From contig NZ_QPJT01000001.1 of NCBI RefSeq assembly GCF_003337415.1, positions 186,001 through 250,000 on the forward strand: 64,000 nt of DNA, given 5' to 3'. The notes beneath the pieces are model-generated. The model ran no database searches, had not been told where the DNA came from, and saw only the letters and a list, made by a program, of their open reading frames with translations. A program made the translations under genes and the position numbers. Below, piece by piece: positions 7,978 through 16,733 of this stretch (positions are counted from its first letter, which is position 1; each line of letters starts with the position of its first letter). Source of the DNA: Anaerobacterium chartisolvens. Lineage in GTDB: Bacteria; Bacillota; Clostridia; Acetivibrionales; DSM-27016.

Positions 7978-8565
7978 ATGCATTATATAATAGTTGATTT
8001 GGAGCTTAACAGCAAAGCGTATAAGGGAAGGCTTCCGAATGAAATAATTGAGATAGGGGCAGTAAAGCTGAATCAAATGCTGGAGGTAGACGATTCCTTC
8101 CAGTCATTTGTAAAGCCCAAATTTCACAAGAAGCTTTTCCCTCTGATTAAAAGAAAAACACATATTTCTCAACAGGAAATAAATGATGCCAGAAGCTTCA
8201 GGGAGGTTTTATCGGACTTCCGGCACTGGATGGGAGAAGGCTGTCTTATTTGCACGTGGGGCAATGACGACATTCACCATTTGAAATCAAACTGCCGCTT
8301 AAACAACATGAGCGGAAAGTGGCTGAGCAAATCCTTTGACATACAGAAGGAATTCTCAAAGATACACAACTCCCCTCCCGGCCAGAGGTTCAGCCTTATA
8401 AACGCCCTTTCGGCGGTGGGCATTAAGCCGTCTGAGGATTTGCACAGGGCATATACCGACGCGAGATATACAGCCGAGCTTTTTATAAAGGTGTTTGACG
8501 CCCTTTGTATAAATTGCACCGAGCCCAATGCAGAGGTGCAGGATGGAGGCTCTGTTTCCATCTGA
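7978..8565 (+). CDS. 3'-5' exonuclease, DEDDh (DnaQ/KapD-like)
   Basis: A 195-residue stand-alone DnaQ-fold exonuclease. All DEDDh residues are visible: D7 and E9 (VDLEL), D97 (WGNDD), H156 and D161 (HRAYTDARYT). Closest in layout to KapD-type exonucleases of Firmicutes; it could act on DNA or small RNA. The ribosome binding site is weak. Terminator at 8691. Confidence 0.8.
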   Translation: MHYIIVDLELNSKAYKGRLPNEIIEIGAVKLNQMLEVDDSFQSFVKPKFHKKLFPLIKRKTHISQQEINDARSFREVLSDFRHWMGEGCLICTWGNDDIHHLKSNCRLNNMSGKWLSKSFDIQKEFSKIHNSPPGQRFSLINALSAVGIKPSEDLHRAYTDARYTAELFIKVFDALCINCTEPNAEVQDGGSVSI

Positions 8566-8690
8566 GTTATTTCTTTATGAAATATTGAAAAAATTCATTA
8601 TTTGGTAGTGCCTATACATAAAAAAATAGTATAATAATAAGTATCAATAGGAGATGGTTTTTTAACCTGCCTCTTATACAGATTGAGAAC

Positions 8691-8734
8691 GGGCTTTCAT
8701 TGCTTTCTGGCATGTAAGCCCATTAGATTTTTTT
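8691..8734 (+). terminator. Intrinsic terminator
   Basis: GGGCTT (8691-8696) and AAGCCC (8716-8721) with further inner pairing, then seven T at 8728-8734. A TATAAT-like box near 8629 and a small GGTTTTTTAACC hairpin before it leave open a short independent transcript. Confidence 0.7.
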
Positions 8735-8755
8735 GGGGGTAATTTTTATGCTGCA

Positions 8756-9613
8756 TTATACACTTTGCAATAGTTCAAATAGTTTCTGCCATTCAGGTAT
8801 AGCTTCCAATGCCTTTCGTGGGTTGTCCCCAATCCAAGAGACAATCTTGTCTCGCAGCTCACTTGGATGATTAATCTTAAGCTTCTTCATCCATGGAGTA
8901 AGAGATGTAAATAAATCCTTTCCGGAAAACACTTGTAGGATCCAATCAATATCCTCACATCTCTCTAATGAAAAATCAGATACATTCTCATTATATCTCT
9001 TTACTATCTCTGAATCATCTAAAACAGATTGAACTCTGGAAAGAAATTCATTAGCGTCATTACGTATTAATTTCAAGCAGTTTTCCTGACTGCAATCATC
9101 AACAATTAAAAAATCCTTCTTTTCTTGTGCAATTGACTTTGGTTTGGTTGGCAAATCAAATGGAGGCGGCAGAATTCCCTTTCTCTTTAATTTGCCAATA
9201 GTCCATCTAGCTGCCTGATAAAAACGTATGCAAACCGCCGCCTTTTTTATTTCTTTCATCACCTCAGAAACAGGAGCACAGCAAGCGGCACTTACGATAT
9301 CAGGCTGCAATAAATAATTTTCAATTTCATGTCTGCACCAATGCCATCCAAGAATAATTTCAATTCCGTTATTATTAAACTTGATAGGCTGTGGAATTTT
9401 CACATTGACATCAACATCATAATCAAAATCTCTATCCCTAAGATAAAAAATACTATTCTTTTTTAATTCTTTTCGTCTTTCTTTTACTGTTGTATTCAAG
9501 CTACCCTTTGTTCCCCCTATCCGGACAGCAAAAGGCAGCACATACTCAGACATCAGAACATTGATTATTTCCGCATCAATTTTACCTTCTACAAGAAGCT
9601 CTGCTATAGGCAT
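8756..9613 (-). CDS. TOPRIM nuclease-like protein (DUF4435/AriB-like)
   Basis: A 285-residue protein with a TOPRIM core: the catalytic Glu in LLVEGKID (E9) and the DxD motif in YLRDRDFDYD (D60/D62, D64), followed by RHEIENYLL near residue 95, a hallmark of DUF4435 proteins. DUF4435 TOPRIM proteins partner with AAA ATPases in the PARIS anti-phage system, where released AriB cleaves tRNA. It lies downstream of, and overlaps by 10 bp, an AAA ATPase gene, the AriA-AriB order. GGAGG ribosome binding site. PARIS membership is inference; a DUF4435 pair of another defence type is possible. Confidence 0.6.
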   Translation of the reverse strand: MPIAELLVEGKIDAEIINVLMSEYVLPFAVRIGGTKGSLNTTVKERRKELKKNSIFYLRDRDFDYDVDVNVKIPQPIKFNNNGIEIILGWHWCRHEIENYLLQPDIVSAACCAPVSEVMKEIKKAAVCIRFYQAARWTIGKLKRKGILPPPFDLPTKPKSIAQEKKDFLIVDDCSQENCLKLIRNDANEFLSRVQSVLDDSEIVKRYNENVSDFSLERCEDIDWILQVFSGKDLFTSLTPWMKKLKINHPSELRDKIVSWIGDNPRKALEAIPEWQKLFELLQSV

Positions 9614-10707
9614 AAACTTCCTCCTTCCAGTCTAAGAGTCTGTCCTTCCGGAATAATATCTCTTAGATAAGGAGAATGGCTTGTAATGATATATTGGCAA
9701 TCCGGACCGATTTTTCTTAAGGAGTTGTATAAAAGCTGTTGCTCCGGCGGATGCAAGTGCAGCTCAAGCTCATCAATTAAAACTATTGAACGGGATATAT
9801 TAAGCCTGACAAATTCATATAGCACACAAAATACAGCCTGTTCCCCGGAAGACATTTCACTTATATCATATCTGCTGTCGTTCCTTTTTATCATGAAATA
9901 GAATTCAGGCTCACTTTGGTCAATAGTCGAGGGCATAATTTCCAAGCCATCAAATTTTGATCCGATAAATATCCTTGATAGGTAGCCTTGAAGTTTTTCC
10001 AGATAGTCTTCTTCGGGAATTATATTTGTCGAGTATCTTCGCTTATGCTCCCACCCTACCAGATGCTTGCGCAATACCTCAATACCCGCTTGCCAGCTAA
10101 TTTTCTGCGAATCGACATCATTGCCCTCAATGTTTTGATAATTTCCTCTTCCAAGGTTTCTATACTGGTCAAACCAAAAAACATCTCCTACCCTGTCAAA
10201 GTATTTTTTGTCTTGCTTGTCTCTCTGTATTAAGCTTGATTTTGTATAATATCTTCCCAATAACTCAACTAACGCACCTCTGCCTTGTTTTGCCCTGATT
10301 CTGCCCGACTCATAAATAATAGTAATGCAACTATCCTTTTTAGGAGCTATAAGGTTATCTTTTTTAAATTGAACGGGTAAGTATTGCTTCCACTTATTAT
10401 AAATTTCATCAATTGCATTTATTTCATCCTCACTTAAGACAATATCCACTTCTATATATGTCTTACCAAAAGTGCTTACCCTATCTCCAAGAAACCCATA
10501 CCACTGAAATTCGTAAGGGTTGTTAATTTTTCTTGTCGCTAAAGAAATAACTAGTGCTAAAGCCTGCAAAACCGTAGTTTTTCCAGAACCATTATCCCCA
10601 AACAGGCATGTTATAGGCCGTATTTTACCTGATTGCCTATCAACAAAGTCAATTTCCAAATTCCTTATACCTTTAAAATTTTCTATTCTAACAAATTTTA
10701 TCTGCAT
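9604..10707 (-). CDS. AAA15/21 ABC-like ATPase (AriA-like)
   Basis: A 367-residue SMC/ABC-type ATPase without membrane or coiled-coil insert of the Rad50 sort. Walker A GDNGSGKT (37-44), an ABC signature SSGEQ near residue 280, Walker B IVLIDELELHLHP and an H-switch ITSHSPYL are all present, so ATPase activity is likely. It is the first gene of a two-gene operon with the TOPRIM nuclease, as in two-gene defence systems. GGGAG ribosome binding site. The preferred partner and trigger are unknown. Confidence 0.7.
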   Translation of the reverse strand: MQIKFVRIENFKGIRNLEIDFVDRQSGKIRPITCLFGDNGSGKTTVLQALALVISLATRKINNPYEFQWYGFLGDRVSTFGKTYIEVDIVLSEDEINAIDEIYNKWKQYLPVQFKKDNLIAPKKDSCITIIYESGRIRAKQGRGALVELLGRYYTKSSLIQRDKQDKKYFDRVGDVFWFDQYRNLGRGNYQNIEGNDVDSQKISWQAGIEVLRKHLVGWEHKRRYSTNIIPEEDYLEKLQGYLSRIFIGSKFDGLEIMPSTIDQSEPEFYFMIKRNDSRYDISEMSSGEQAVFCVLYEFVRLNISRSIVLIDELELHLHPPEQQLLYNSLRKIGPDCQYIITSHSPYLRDIIPEGQTLRLEGGSLCL

Positions 10708-11237
10708 AATACTAACTCCCTGTCCTAGATTACTTTACGATATCCATTACTGCTCGGTTTACCTAAAGTCTTATCCTCAGTATAAGCTATTATACAATAC
10801 TAACAAATTAATTACAATTCATGCCAATCAATAGGGCTATCTAACTCGTTTCTATAGCTTTTGCCCCCGCATTATTACCTGATGCTTATTGAGGCACGGT
10901 TATGCATTTATGATATATTACATTTATTCTATTGTCGATATTATCTTTTACTTTTTGTTTTTGAACTTATTTTATATATGTCATAATTCTTGTAAACAGC
11001 AAGCCTGCTCATCATCTTCTGCCGTACCCTAGCTTCTATTTATTTTGCTCTGCAGTGTCCCCTACTGTCTCATTTAGTCCCCATTTTCTAATTTTATGCA
11101 AGTTTTGTCCCTCAATTCCTTTACTGTCTGTCTAGTAATGTCTTTTTATTTCTCTCTATAATCAACATTTTGACTTTACTCCCAATAAAAATATGATATT
11201 TTATTAATTGGAAGCTTTTAGAGAAAGGAGGCTATAG
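10708..11237. other. Intergenic gap, 530 bp
   Basis: AT-rich sequence between the AAA ATPase start and the excisionase-type ORF. It must hold the promoter of the AAA-TOPRIM operon, but I found no convincing -35/-10 pair, repeat or RNA structure. Confidence 0.5.
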
Positions 11238-11519
11238 ATGGAAAATGATATACTGACAGTCGAAGAAGCTGCCAAGCTGTTGAAGCTCTCAACAAAGGCT
11301 ATTTACAGGATATCAGGCTGCGAGTCTGGAATTCTCCTCACTGCGGGAGGAGTTTACATACCGCCGCGGAATGATCGACGCTTTCAGAATACGGGATATT
11401 ATTACGGGATCGTAAAAACAGCTATAAATAATATCCCCGTGCTGCTTAAGAATCAAGCAGCACGGGGATATTCAGCAAGCTTTTCGCAGACAAAATTTAT
11501 ATTTTTGTCCGCCTTTTAA
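11238..11519 (+). pseudogene. Truncated excisionase-type HTH ORF
   Basis: The first 24 residues (ILTVEEAAKLLKLSTKAIYR) match the N-terminal helix-turn-helix of excisionase/MerR-like DNA-binding proteins, after an AAAGGAGG ribosome binding site. The typical second half (recognition wing, basic tail) is missing: the frame continues as unrelated sequence and runs through a perfect 18-bp inverted repeat. Most likely a decayed remnant of a mobile element next to the defence-like genes. Confidence 0.5.
11430..11472. repeat. Perfect 18-bp inverted repeat
   Basis: AATATCCCCGTGCTGCTT (11430-11447) and its exact complement (11455-11472) enclose a 7-nt loop. It lacks a proper T-tract on either side, so a terminator is only one option. 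The following gap, 11520-11839, holds nothing I can identify. Confidence 0.8.
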
Positions 11520-11839
11520 AGCTATGGTATCCATTAAATTCTTTTTATCGTAATGAAAATTATATAAGCAATAGTTACCCTTGAGTCTCTTCGTTATTAT
11601 ACATGGATTATCCCTCCTAAAGCCGTATTTCAAAAATAATCTTTTTCTTAGTAATATCTTATGAAATAAAGAATATACTTGTTAATTTGAGCAAAAGTAT
11701 ATCCAATATTATAATAGCCAACCCGATACTAAAATAAACATAAAAATAATGTCTGCAAAAAATTTGAAATTATATTATTATTTTAGCATATGCTTGTCCA
11801 AATATCAATTTTATAATCAATGAAATTTTGTATATCCTT

Positions 11840-12928
11840 CTACTTCAAATAATTTTTTAATGATACAACATATCCGGCACCAGGCAAAATCCAATTATCA
11901 AATGTAATCTCCGCAGAGTGCGAAGTATGTTCTATGACCTTGAAATTATTGCCCAGCTCAGAGCCGGAGTAGAAGAGAGAAGCAAAACCATTTACACATA
12001 AATCCCAGCTACAGATATCTCTGCCGTCAATAAAAATCTTATGCTCAAATTTTTTACATGGCAATAATATTTTATAAATTTGCAACGAGTCAGTTATTGG
12101 CACTTCATATTCATAGTCTATATCTATAATATGGCTTTTGCCTTCTTGCAATTTTCTCTCTAATGTAATTCTATAATCATAAACAGTATGGTATTTATCC
12201 GTTATATCTTCGACCTTTAACAGTCCAGGTATTTCATGCAGCAGATCTACGTTATTAATTTCAAACTTATAAATTTTTAAGTTTTTCTTTTTTTCCTCAT
12301 CAGTTTTCTTCCCCTCGTTTAAAAATGCCAATTTTAAACGAATTACATTTTCTAATTCATAGTTATTTATAATATTATATTTTAAATTAACCCTTTTTTT
12401 AAAAATCCCGTTTTGTGAGTCAGGCGTTATCCAGTAGGTACATTTATGATAATCATAATAAAGTCCTACTAATAGTCTGTTTAAATTTTTTTCTAAAGAA
12501 TATATGGAATCATTTAATAAATCAGATGTTATCTTTAATCCGCTTTTTTGAATAATTATCCGTTCTTGAAGCTTTTCCAATATGCTGTTTGAATAAGTAC
12601 TTAAATCAAACCCGGCCGTTAAAATACTTTTCGATAAATTTGTATAGGTCTGGATAACTGTATCCTCAGTATTTTTTTTCATAGAGGTAATCCTTAAGAA
12701 CAATGATATTAATCCTGTCGAAATAAATGTGCCTGAAAACAGTCTGACTATATCCAGAAATATTTTATATGCTGTAGATATGGATATGTTATTAGCACTG
12801 GAAGAATCCAAGTAATTTTGAACAAGTATATAAAATACTGTACCTATAACCACAAGGGCGATCATGAAGGATTTAGTTGAAACAATAGTTTCAATTCTCT
12901 TACCCTTAAAAAATTGTTCCAAATCCAT
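11840..12928 (-). CDS. Two-TM membrane protein with beta-rich cytosolic domain, unknown
   Basis: Not recognised. 362 residues: two N-terminal transmembrane helices (about 19-39 and 57-80), a short helical linker (NLSKSILTAGFDLSTYSNSILEKLQERI), then about 200 residues that look beta-rich with many alternating hydrophobic strands. This shape matches the general plan of 2TM-plus-beta-strand effectors described in nucleotide-signalling defence systems, but no cyclase or sensor gene is adjacent, so that is only a suggestion. AAGGGG ribosome binding site; monocistronic, between an excisionase remnant and a HEPN/MNT pair. Confidence 0.5.
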   Translation of the reverse strand: MDLEQFFKGKRIETIVSTKSFMIALVVIGTVFYILVQNYLDSSSANNISISTAYKIFLDIVRLFSGTFISTGLISLFLRITSMKKNTEDTVIQTYTNLSKSILTAGFDLSTYSNSILEKLQERIIIQKSGLKITSDLLNDSIYSLEKNLNRLLVGLYYDYHKCTYWITPDSQNGIFKKRVNLKYNIINNYELENVIRLKLAFLNEGKKTDEEKKKNLKIYKFEINNVDLLHEIPGLLKVEDITDKYHTVYDYRITLERKLQEGKSHIIDIDYEYEVPITDSLQIYKILLPCKKFEHKIFIDGRDICSWDLCVNGFASLFYSGSELGNNFKVIEHTSHSAEITFDNWILPGAGYVVSLKNYLK

Positions 12929-13035
12929 ATTTTTCCCCTTTACGCAGTGTTTATGTTATTATATCACATAAATTGGTGTAATTACAGTATTATTCATAAT
13001 AAGGTTTAATTACTATTTAATTACACACTGTAAGC

Positions 13036-13081
13036 ATAAAAAGCACCTTCCTTTATGTTTTTCACACATAATAAGAAGGTG
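13036..13081 (-). terminator. Terminator of the HEPN/MNT operon
   Basis: On the minus strand CACCTTC pairs with GAAGGTG around a loop of about 24 nt, followed by CTTTTT. Confidence 0.6.
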
Positions 13082-13147
13082 TTAATATATTCAACAGGAA
13101 TGCCCCAAGCCCTGTAAACACCTTAGACGGCGAACGAAAGGAGATAT

Positions 13148-13573
13148 TTACAGGCTATCAGCTTCTTTTGTCCACTCAGGTTTGCTTTTAAGATACCGGA
13201 GTACCTCTTTAAAAAACCTTTTTGCACCTTCAACCTGCTCCTCAGCTTCTTCCCTTGACGCAATATAAAAATCGCTGTAATCACTTTCATTTCTTATAAA
13301 ACTGGCCTTTTGAATAATCTCAGAAAAAACAATATCAAATTCGCCGGTTTTAATAAAATTTTGCCTAAAAAAGGCGATGACCCCTGAATGCTTCTTAAAG
13401 TCGGCTCCTTCTAGCGCAAGTACAGCCCGCATTGAGTGAAATATGGCATAGTACGCCCTGTTTGTCGCGCCTTTGTATCTTTGCATATTCAGCAAATCTA
13501 TCGCAGTCTCCAAATCTTCCTCAGCAGTGCTAAGCCTATGTTTTGCAAGATAAATGACATTATCATTGAACAC
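13148..13573 (-). CDS. HEPN-domain toxin
   Basis: A 141-residue all-helical HEPN protein with the conserved R-x6-H motif (R39-AYYAIF-H46) typical of HEPN ribonucleases and preceded by the usual RYKGATN. It lies second in an operon with an MNT nucleotidyltransferase (11-bp overlap), the standard HEPN/MNT toxin-antitoxin arrangement, in which the MNT protein AMPylates the HEPN toxin. Likely an RNase toxin. Confidence 0.85.
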   Translation of the reverse strand: MFNDNVIYLAKHRLSTAEEDLETAIDLLNMQRYKGATNRAYYAIFHSMRAVLALEGADFKKHSGVIAFFRQNFIKTGEFDIVFSEIIQKASFIRNESDYSDFYIASREEAEEQVEGAKRFFKEVLRYLKSKPEWTKEADSL

Positions 13574-13907
13574 TTATCCTGACCCCCTCAAGCTCAACAT
13601 TCCTGAAAAACGACAAATCTCCTTTGAACCTGTTAAACTCGTCCATATCCTGTAATATAGGCGAAACTAATACATTATATTCCATACCAAGTTCAGAGCT
13701 AATTTTGCATATGTCACTCTTATACCTACTTAAATTTATTCGATCCATGTCTACCAGAAACATCAAATCTACATCTGACTCATCCGCAAACTCTCCACGG
13801 GCACATGAACCGAAAAGTATTACATCCTTTAATTTGTCTCCAAATAAAAGTTTGGCCTTGCGGGCAAGTATATTAGTTATTTCATTAATATTCGACTGTG
13901 TAATCAT
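13563..13907 (-). CDS. MNT-domain nucleotidyltransferase antitoxin
   Basis: A 114-residue minimal nucleotidyltransferase: GSCARGEF (GS motif, residues 33-34) and the metal-binding ESDVDLMF (D45, D47). It neutralises the HEPN toxin encoded just downstream, in known systems by AMPylation. The frame opens at 13925, but the GGGGGGAGG in that stretch is clearly the ribosome binding site for the ATG at 13907. Confidence 0.85.
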   Translation of the reverse strand: MITQSNINEITNILARKAKLLFGDKLKDVILFGSCARGEFADESDVDLMFLVDMDRINLSRYKSDICKISSELGMEYNVLVSPILQDMDEFNRFKGDLSFFRNVELEGVRISVQ

Positions 13908-13997
13908 ATACCTCCCCCCATTCATTCTTAATAAGAATATTATAGCCTATTTCCTGATATCCAACAACTGTCAGGAGTATAAAAACAGTATAAAGCC

Positions 13998-14744
13998 CTA
14001 CTCCTCGTCCTGCTCCTCATCCCGCTCCCAGTTGTGGTACACATTCTGAACGTCGTCCAAGTCCTCCAGGTTGTCTATCAGCTTGTCCATGAACTCAATC
14101 TGCTTGGGCTCGGTGAGCTTCGTCATGGTTTCCGGCACCATCTCTACTCCCGCCTCTATAAACTCATAGCCCTTGCTCTCCAATGCCTCTCTTACTGCAG
14201 AGAAATCCTCCGGCAACGTCAGCACCTCAAAATAATCCTCCTCCGCACTGAAGTCCTCCGCTCCGACGTCCAAAGCCTCCATCATCAAGTCATCCTCAAC
14301 GGTCTTATCGGTCTTCTCAATAAGTATTACTCCCTTTTTATTGAACATATATGATACACAGCCTGTCTGGCCCAAATTTCCACCGAATTTATCGAAATAA
14401 TGCCTTACATCGCCCGCCGTCCTGTTCCTGTTGTCTGTCATAGCCTCTACTATAACAGCTACTCCCCCGGGCCCGTATCCCTCATAGGATATCTCCTCAT
14501 AGTTGTCCCCGTCGGTATCCCCGGCGGCCTTTTTTATGCTTCTCGTGATGTTGTCATTTGGCATATTTGCAGCCTTTGCCTTTGATATAACATCCCTAAG
14601 CTTAGAATTGGACTCAGGATCTGCGCCTCCCTGCTTTACCACCATGGCTATTTCCCTGCCCAGCTTGGTAAATATCTTGCCCCTCGCAGCATCAGATTTT
14701 CCTTTTCTGTGTTTAATGTTTGCCCATTTTGAATGTCCCGACAT
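13998..14744 (-). CDS. yebC: YebC/PmpR family protein
   Basis: 248 residues starting with the invariant [15 protein letters not shown]; the second domain has [23 protein letters not shown] and the third ends in [10 protein letters not shown]. YebC proteins were first described as transcription regulators and are now also linked to relief of ribosome stalling at proline motifs. The start at 14744 is set by AGGAGG and the family N-terminus. The acidic tail (EEQDEE) is normal for the family. Confidence 0.95.
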   Translation of the reverse strand: MSGHSKWANIKHRKGKSDAARGKIFTKLGREIAMVVKQGGADPESNSKLRDVISKAKAANMPNDNITRSIKKAAGDTDGDNYEEISYEGYGPGGVAVIVEAMTDNRNRTAGDVRHYFDKFGGNLGQTGCVSYMFNKKGVILIEKTDKTVEDDLMMEALDVGAEDFSAEEDYFEVLTLPEDFSAVREALESKGYEFIEAGVEMVPETMTKLTEPKQIEFMDKLIDNLEDLDDVQNVYHNWERDEEQDEE

Positions 14745-14908
14745 AACATACCTCCTATACAGCACAAGCTTTCTATCCATCAGCCGATGTCGTGCGCCAG
14801 AATCAGCTTCCGTCGCCTTTTAAAACTCTGTCTGCCAGAAATTTATTGTTTTAAAAAACACCGACAATAATTTATGTGCATTATTATTATAATATTAATT
14901 TTAAAATT

Positions 14909-15012
14909 AATAAAGATTTTTATGGGGACTTTTCCCCGCAAGGCACTTTTTCGTTGCTATTAAAAATTTCTGCAGGCATTTGTATCCTCTATGATTGTAA
15001 AATCTTTATCGC
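14909..15012 (-). repeat. Dispersed palindromic element, copy C (internally deleted)
   Basis: Keeps one terminal repeat in full (right end, CTTTATCGC at 15012) and a degenerate left end (AATAAAGATTTTT). The arm with the 12-codon mini-ORF is deleted. On the minus strand the other conserved mini-ORF survives (MPAEIFNSNEKVPCGE, then stop) behind AGAGGATAC. It fills the gap between the divergent yebC and gntR genes; nothing else is seen there. Confidence 0.8.
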
Positions 15013-15112
15013 ATCCTATCTATTTTGGCCTTTGACATTTGCATTTCCTATATTTCTGTAGTAAAATAATTACAGCATTTTTAAATTTTAAATTAAATAT
15101 ATGGAGATAAGT

Positions 15113-15739
15113 ATGAACCGGCAATTGAATATTGATGTTCCCATGTACAGAAAAATAGCGCTTGACATGGCAGGCAGGATATGCCGCGGAGAGTTTAAGG
15201 AAGGGGACAGAATATACGGCAGATCTACACTGGCAGGAGAGTATAACGTTTCTCCCGAAACAGTGCGAAGGGCAGTTACCCTTCTTGAGGACATGAAGGT
15301 TGTAAAGGTTAGTCAGGGAAGTGGCATACGCATAAATTCAAAACAGAATGCCTTTGAGTTTATACAGCGCTTTGAGAATAAGGAATCCATCAGTTCCTTA
15401 AGATCGGATATTAAAAGCCTGCTTGCACAGAAGCAAAGCATTGAGCACGAAATTAATTCCATAGTAAGCAAGATTATAGACTACTCGGACAGGCTCAAAA
15501 ACGCAGACCCTATATCGCCTCTGGAAATTGAAATGGATGACGACTCTCATCTTATAGGAAAGACAGTCACAGACTCTAAATTCTGGCAAAATACAGGCGG
15601 TACCATAATAGGAATCCGAAGAAATGGTAAGCTGATCCTGTCACCGGGGCCCTATCTTGGGTTTGAGAAGGGTGATCATATATTGGTAGTGGGCCAGATG
15701 GATGTACTGGAAAGAATAAAGAGCTTTATGAAGGAGTAA
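15113..15739 (+). CDS. GntR-type regulator with RCK_C domain (BusR-like)
   Basis: About 208 residues: an N-terminal winged helix of the GntR family (LDMAGRICRGEFKEGDRIYGR, then YNVSPETVRRAVTLLEDMKVV), a coiled-coil linker near residues 90-130, and a C-terminal RCK_C/TrkA-C domain (LIGKTVTDSKFW, GPYLGFEKGDHILVVG). This domain order is that of BusR, the c-di-AMP-dependent repressor of glycine-betaine uptake in lactic acid bacteria. Here it converges on an OpuC-type osmolyte transporter operon, which supports the same role. The ATG at 15113 is chosen because GGAGA lies before it. Confidence 0.8.
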   Translation: MNRQLNIDVPMYRKIALDMAGRICRGEFKEGDRIYGRSTLAGEYNVSPETVRRAVTLLEDMKVVKVSQGSGIRINSKQNAFEFIQRFENKESISSLRSDIKSLLAQKQSIEHEINSIVSKIIDYSDRLKNADPISPLEIEMDDDSHLIGKTVTDSKFWQNTGGTIIGIRRNGKLILSPGPYLGFEKGDHILVVGQMDVLERIKSFMKE

Positions 15740-15740
15740 A

Positions 15741-15776
15741 AGCGGGTCTCGCCCCATGGGCAATACCCGCTTTTTT
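15741..15776. terminator. Bidirectional terminator
   Basis: AGCGGGT...GCCC/GGGC...ACCCGCT with TTTTTT on the plus strand and TTTT on the minus strand, between the convergent gntR-type gene and the opuC operon. Confidence 0.85.
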
Positions 15777-15804
15777 ATACAGTCTATGACTTGTTATTTA
15801 TAGC

Positions 15805-16710
15805 TTACTTTGAAAGCAATCCTTTTTCAGTCAGAAAATCTCTTGCCACATCCCGGATAGCCTTCTTTTCTGATTCCACCTTATAGTTCATCATCTGCAT
15901 TTCCTCGTCGCTTATCTTTCCCGCCAATGAATTAAGCACCTCTTCCAGCTCAGGATACTTTTCCAGAGTATCATTTCTCACAATAGGAGCGGCATAATAA
16001 GGGGGAAAGAAATTCTTGTCATCCTCCAATATCGTGAGCTTGTAAGTAATAAGCTGCCCATCGGTAGCGAATGCATCGGTGACATCCATTTTCCCCTGAG
16101 AAATAGCCTGATACTTTAAAGCCACGTCCATTTTTGCAGGAGCACTCTTAAAATTTAAGCCATACGTCTCTATCATTCCCTCATATCCGTCCTGCCTGTC
16201 AAAAAACTCATGCTCTCCCCCAAACGTCAAATCCTTTGCCAGAGGTACAAGCTCACTTACCTTTGTAATATTATTCTCCTTTGCATAGTCCTCTTTTACA
16301 GCCACAGCATAGGTGTTATTAAATCCTAGAGGCTTCAGCCATTTTATTTTAAACTGCTTGTTAAATTCCTCCTGTACTATATCATACACCCTGTCGGCAT
16401 CGTTAATTACATCCATTTTAAGATGAGCCGTAAGCCCTGTGCCTGTATATTCGGGGTAAATATCAAGGTCTCCTTTTTTTATGGCCTCAAAGCAAACCAT
16501 TGTGCCTCCAAGGTTCTCTTTATATTCCACCTTTAAGTCTGTCTTATCCTGTATAACCTGCGCAAATATTTCTCCGAGAACCATATTTTCCGTGAAATTT
16601 TTTGAGCCTATAACTATTTTCTTCTCCTGAGATCCTCCGCATCCTGCAAGCAGTGCCAGTGATATTGCCAAAATTAATGAAACAGATATGATTTTTAGTA
16701 TTTTCCTCAT
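15805..16710 (-). CDS. opuCC: Osmoprotectant ABC transporter substrate-binding lipoprotein
   Basis: 301 residues. A lipoprotein signal with lipobox LLAGC is followed by the OpuAC/OpuCC-like binding domain (IVIGSKNFTENMVLGE, YPEYTGTGLTAHL, DAFATDGQLITYKL, FFPPYYAAPIVR). It binds compatible solutes such as glycine betaine, carnitine or choline outside the membrane. It is the last gene of a four-gene operon (ATPase, permease, permease, binding protein). The exact ligand cannot be read from the sequence. Confidence 0.85.
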   Translation of the reverse strand: MRKILKIISVSLILAISLALLAGCGGSQEKKIVIGSKNFTENMVLGEIFAQVIQDKTDLKVEYKENLGGTMVCFEAIKKGDLDIYPEYTGTGLTAHLKMDVINDADRVYDIVQEEFNKQFKIKWLKPLGFNNTYAVAVKEDYAKENNITKVSELVPLAKDLTFGGEHEFFDRQDGYEGMIETYGLNFKSAPAKMDVALKYQAISQGKMDVTDAFATDGQLITYKLTILEDDKNFFPPYYAAPIVRNDTLEKYPELEEVLNSLAGKISDEEMQMMNYKVESEKKAIRDVARDFLTEKGLLSK

Positions 16711-16733
16711 TTACATAACCTCCGTAATTTTTT

